Shown: positions 61,219 to 64,000 of the stretch, one piece after another
Layout of the letters: each line of letters starts with the position of its first letter
Numbering within the stretch: the stretch's first letter is position 1
Source: Aliishimia sp045106335
GTDB taxonomy: Bacteria; Pseudomonadota; Alphaproteobacteria; Rhodobacterales; Rhodobacteraceae
Direction: 5' to 3'
Length of the DNA stretch: 64,000 bases
Assembly (NCBI GenBank): GCA_045106335.1
Contig: JBGCEM010000024.1
Span: 77,626-141,625 of the forward strand
Translations under genes and position numbers: made by a program
Notes under the pieces: generated by a model
Database searches by the model: none
Told to the model about the DNA's origin: nothing
What the model saw: the letters and a program-made list of their open reading frames with translations, nothing else

Positions 61219-61424
61219 TCTTGTGCCGCGCGCCCCATTTTGGCTTTCAACCAAGTGAACGCGAAGTCCAACGCGCCTAAGGCCAGCAAGGATCCAACCC
61301 CAAAAATGATGTAACGGTATTCCCAGAACACGGTGCGGCGGAAGACGCGAAGTTCGCCATATGCTGACCACAGCCCCCAAGCTGCTGCGAAGGCCAAGAA
61401 TATTGCAAGACTGCGCGCAATCAT
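61212..61424 (-). CDS. Small membrane protein, last in the haem/Rieske operon
   Basis: A 70-aa protein with two hydrophobic segments (about 4-22 and 38-60) joined by a short basic loop (ELRVFRRTVFWEYRY), no known family. Its ATG overlaps by 4 bp the stop of the 251-aa gene, so it belongs to the same operon. Possibly an assembly or anchoring subunit of the membrane complex encoded upstream. Confidence 0.65.
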   Translation of the reverse strand: MIARSLAIFLAFAAAWGLWSAYGELRVFRRTVFWEYRYIIFGVGSLLALGALDFAFTWLKAKMGRAAQDQ

Positions 61425-62176
61425 TGAACCACCTTGATCGTTTCGGGTGCAATTTTGAACACAAGCATACCGCCATGCCGTTCCACATCCCCTTCGATTT
61501 CGACGAAAATCGCAGTGTAGTCCAGAAGCTCGGGCGTGACCGTGACGCCATCTGGATTGGACATCAGCAAGAATTCACTGCCATCAATAGGCCCAGAGGA
61601 CACAAACACTGGGGCAATATCACCAAGCAGGCACAGATTTGCGCAGGCTCTGTGGGCCAGCCCAGTCCCAGGCCGCATCGCGCCGTTCAAGCATTTTCCA
61701 TCGCAAATCTCGCCCTGAAGCCGCCAACGTCCCAAGGGTTCGACGTCAATATCCAGGCCTCGTGTTTGATCCTCAGCTGGCTTAAGTCCGCGTGCTCCAC
61801 CGCGCAGCTGCATGCCTTTTAAAGATCCGCGATCCATGCGAATACCATTGGCTTCAACGACTTGCCCGTCCAAACCTTCGGCTTGCGTGAATGCTCCGCG
61901 CTTGCCATTTCCGGACAGTAAGATCGTATCACCCGGCGCGAATTGTGGGCTCTCGATCACGTGTAAGATTGGGTAGGGATTGACCTGCAAGACCCCAGTC
62001 ACCTGCACGCGTCCCATGAAAGCACCGCCGCCCGTGTCGGTTTGCGTGGCGGCTGTCCCATAGGACAAGGCCGCGAAACTGATGATCAGCAGGCCCGCAA
62101 CACTGGCTAAGAAAAACCGCAGTGCTTTTGGGACTTTCCCCCAGCCTACGAAAAACGGATCTGTGGGTTTAGGCAT
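61421..62176 (-). CDS. Membrane-anchored protein with two CxxxC motifs
   Basis: A protein of 251 aa from ATG 62176 (GAGG upstream). One N-terminal helix (about 19-42), then a soluble, probably periplasmic domain. Four cysteines are paired as CxxxC: Cys158/Cys162 in EICDGKC and Cys178/Cys182 in HRACANLC, joined by a Gly-rich loop with His175. They could hold a metal cluster or two disulfides. No known family recognised. The ATG overlaps the stop of the Rieske fusion gene, so the products probably form one complex. Confidence 0.72.
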   Translation of the reverse strand: MPKPTDPFFVGWGKVPKALRFFLASVAGLLIISFAALSYGTAATQTDTGGGAFMGRVQVTGVLQVNPYPILHVIESPQFAPGDTILLSGNGKRGAFTQAEGLDGQVVEANGIRMDRGSLKGMQLRGGARGLKPAEDQTRGLDIDVEPLGRWRLQGEICDGKCLNGAMRPGTGLAHRACANLCLLGDIAPVFVSSGPIDGSEFLLMSNPDGVTVTPELLDYTAIFVEIEGDVERHGGMLVFKIAPETIKVVQ

Positions 62177-63215
62177 GTGCGGCGACCTCATAAATAATGG
62201 GTTCTACATCAGTCCCGGGCTGATTTGCCTTGCGGTCGATATAGAGAACGCCGTCTTCGAGCTTCATATTGTAAGTCGGGATCATCTCGGTGAAGGGCGC
62301 TGGGGATCTGCCATTGCGCGCCTTATAGCTGAAGCCATGCCAAGGACAGGTCACACAACCAAATACGATTTTGCCTTCACCCAACGGGCCACCTTGATGG
62401 GCGCAGGCGTTTGAAACGGCGGAAAAAGATGTGCCTGTGCGAAAAATGGCAACGCGTTCATCTTTGGACAGCGCAATGATTGCGGCGCGTTTGTCTGCGA
62501 TGTCTTCTGGCCGGCAGGCTTTGACCCAGTCGATCGCAGAGGCGGCGACTTTGCGCTCTAGGATCAAAGCCGCCAGGTGAAGTGCGGCGACAAGTAAGGC
62601 GCTGGCGATGAAGGCCGCGCCAAACACTGGGTTTTTACTGTCCTGGAAATACCCCAATGCAACATGTGCAACGACCAAAGCATAGGCCGGGTAGATGAGA
62701 AGATGCAGTGATTTCCAGACGGGTGCGGATAGGAAGGACAGCCAAAAATCATGGCTTGTGGCTGCCAAGATCGCCAGCAGTATCAATGCGCTGAACCCCA
62801 GAATTTCTATAGGAAACCCAAGGATTTGTCCAAATCCCGTGACGCTTTCAAACATGGCCGTAAGGGGCGGTTGTCCAGTGAAGGCGAAGTACCACCCAAA
62901 CACGTAAGTCGCATGAGTGAAGGCGACCAAAGAGGTCAGAACGCCGAAATGGCGACGATTGTACAGAACAGGTAAAAACCGTTTGTCCAGGCGCGCCAGC
63001 GGCCCGATGCACAAGATAAATGTCAGCATCCACAGCGCGCAGGTGCCAAAGGCGCGCATGCGCAGGGTGGCGTTGTTCAAGGTTCGCTCAAGCTCTGCGG
63101 CGGGGGTGCCAAGTTCAATGAAAACAAAGATATAGATCACCACCAAAGCGATGAGCACGGCGTCATAAATCCATTTGTTCATGTTCCATTGGACGGGAAC
63201 GTATTTGACGCTCAT
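62169..63215 (-). CDS. Ferric-reductase-like membrane domain fused to a Rieske [2Fe-2S] domain
   Basis: A 348-aa protein. Residues about 15-230 form six hydrophobic helices with histidines placed as in ferric reductase/MsrQ haem proteins (NRRHFG, AFTHATY, SLHLLIYP, VVAHVAL), enough for b-type haem ligands. Residues about 245-330 are a Rieske domain with Cys271-x-His273 and Cys290-x2-His293. The order haem then Rieske in one chain suggests electron transfer across or along the membrane. It overlaps by 4 bp the 114-aa gene upstream and by 8 bp the CxxxC gene downstream. Confidence 0.85.
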   Translation of the reverse strand: MSVKYVPVQWNMNKWIYDAVLIALVVIYIFVFIELGTPAAELERTLNNATLRMRAFGTCALWMLTFILCIGPLARLDKRFLPVLYNRRHFGVLTSLVAFTHATYVFGWYFAFTGQPPLTAMFESVTGFGQILGFPIEILGFSALILLAILAATSHDFWLSFLSAPVWKSLHLLIYPAYALVVAHVALGYFQDSKNPVFGAAFIASALLVAALHLAALILERKVAASAIDWVKACRPEDIADKRAAIIALSKDERVAIFRTGTSFSAVSNACAHQGGPLGEGKIVFGCVTCPWHGFSYKARNGRSPAPFTEMIPTYNMKLEDGVLYIDRKANQPGTDVEPIIYEVAAHA

Positions 63216-63556
63216 TCAGGGGCCTCCAACAAAACGGGTGCGGCCAAAGTTGCGGGATCTTGGCGCACGAACAGGGCGATCAAAAGGATCACGGGGATGG
63301 CGATGATAAACCCAAGTTGTGCGCGATCCTGACGCAGACGCGGCATCCGGTGGCGGTCCAATTTCTGCTCACCCTTGGTTAAGACGATCCACCGCCAAAT
63401 CACCAATGGCCAAATCAGCAATACTCCTGGGATCAAAAGCGGGCGAAAGAACCAGGCATCTTGTGCGTTTTCGTCAACACGGCCCAAGCCAAACACAATA
63501 AACACAAGTGCGACTGCCGCGCCCAAATAAAGATACCCTGTCCCAATAAGGATCAT
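63212..63556 (-). CDS. Small membrane protein, first of the haem/Rieske operon
   Basis: A 114-aa protein with three hydrophobic segments (about 5-24, 40-58, 84-102) and a basic loop between the last two (KLDRHRMPRLRQDRAQ). No family recognised. Its TGA overlaps the ATG of the Rieske fusion gene. It starts 39 bp downstream of the SDR gene and may share that transcript. Likely a subunit of the same membrane system. Confidence 0.68.
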   Translation of the reverse strand: MILIGTGYLYLGAAVALVFIVFGLGRVDENAQDAWFFRPLLIPGVLLIWPLVIWRWIVLTKGEQKLDRHRMPRLRQDRAQLGFIIAIPVILLIALFVRQDPATLAAPVLLEAPE

Positions 63557-63595
63557 ATGTGCTCCTTCAGAAGCCTGCGTCGGGTGTTGCGGACA

Positions 63596-64000
63596 TTAAA
63601 GATGTTGGCCTCCGTCAATACATAGAAGTTGCCCGGTAAACGCATGCGCATCCAGCAAAAAATGCATCGCGTGTACGATGTCTTCGGGATCAGCACCGCG
63701 CTGCAACGGCGCGCCTTTGCGGTGCTCTTCGAACTGCGCGTCAGATTGTTCCGCGCCCTGCAGGGTCGAGCCGGGGCCAATGCCATTCACGCGGACATGC
63801 GGTCCCAAAGCGCGCGCACTGGTTTGCGTAAACGTCCAAAGCCCGGTCTTGGCCAAAGTATATGTCATGTAGTGTTCGGTCAGTTTGCGCACTTTTTGAT
63901 CGATCATATTCACCACACACGCGTTCGCGCGCATTTCGCCATTGGCTTGCTGTGTGGCACGGGGCGCTTGTTTCGCGAAATGTTGCGTCAGCACAAAAGG
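63596..64000 (-). CDS. Short-chain dehydrogenase/reductase (5' part outside the window)
   Basis: The C-terminal 134 residues of an SDR; the open frame continues past the window edge, reading P-F-V-L-T-Q-H before the first internal methionine or valine start. The catalytic Tyr and Lys of the YTLAK motif, the NGIGPGSTL segment after it, and the family ending TGQLLCIDGGQHL are visible. The DGGxHL end and Tyr-Lys context resemble FolM/pteridine-reductase-like SDRs, but that is uncertain. It may head the membrane redox operon. Confidence 0.85.
   Translation of the reverse strand, partial: PFVLTQHFAKQAPRATQQANGEMRANACVVNMIDQKVRKLTEHYMTYTLAKTGLWTFTQTSARALGPHVRVNGIGPGSTLQGAEQSDAQFEEHRKGAPLQRGADPEDIVHAMHFLLDAHAFTGQLLCIDGGQHL

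Overview
The window looks like chromosomal DNA of an alphaproteobacterium of the Rhodobacterales (Roseobacter-type). The grounds are moderate-to-high GC, a class I (archaeal-type) lysyl-tRNA synthetase, several TRAP/ABC uptake systems inside catabolic clusters, an mreBCD-mrdA-rodA operon and many small 'roseobacter-style' conserved hypotheticals. I see no tRNA, rRNA, insertion sequence, prophage or CRISPR array.

Region 1 (1-15.2 kb) is a catabolic cluster. On the + strand it holds a crotonase, a possible 47-aa peptide, a feruloyl-CoA-synthase-like ligase, a CouO-like amidohydrolase, a DUF3237 protein, an FAD aromatic hydroxylase and a TRAP transporter (dctPQM). On the - strand, read from 13.6 to 9.1 kb, is a tightly overlapping operon: a NicX-like (2,5-dihydroxypyridine dioxygenase family) protein, an alpha/beta hydrolase, an acyl-CoA dehydrogenase and a second AMP ligase. 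Facing it is a Rieske ring-hydroxylating oxygenase followed by a rhodanese. Together they suggest uptake, CoA activation, hydroxylation and ring opening of a phenylpropanoid-like and possibly an N-heterocyclic compound.

Region 2 (15.2-26 kb) is mostly housekeeping: an AhpD-like protein, lysK, a TerB-like protein, dacB, nadD, a DUF2059 protein, ettA, a cold-shock protein and several small membrane or exported proteins.

Region 3 (26-37.2 kb) is a reductive pyrimidine degradation locus: an NMT1-type ABC transporter, dihydropyrimidinase, an amidohydrolase of the beta-ureidopropionase type, a RutR-like TetR regulator and the preT-preA dihydropyrimidine dehydrogenase. Two near-identical RutR-type palindromes lie upstream of the two operons and tie them into one regulon. 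Two low-complexity small proteins sit in the middle.

Region 4 (37.3-51 kb) holds tesA/ybbA/ybbP, an IMPase-family phosphatase, a GGCT-like protein, gltX, an exported metallo-beta-lactamase-fold protein, nadE, an exported 18-19-repeat MORN protein, an Fe-S type cryptochrome/photolyase and an SDR.

Region 5 (51-61.2 kb) has a LuxR-type regulator without a synthase, leuA preceded by a leucine-rich leader peptide and a structured leader, a YceI protein, and the rod-shape operon mreB-mreC-mreD-mrdA-rodA with a ghrA-like reductase. Region 6 (61.2-64 kb, - strand) is an overlapping operon of membrane proteins that includes a haem-type six-helix domain fused to a Rieske domain and a partner with two CxxxC motifs. 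It follows an SDR cut by the window edge.
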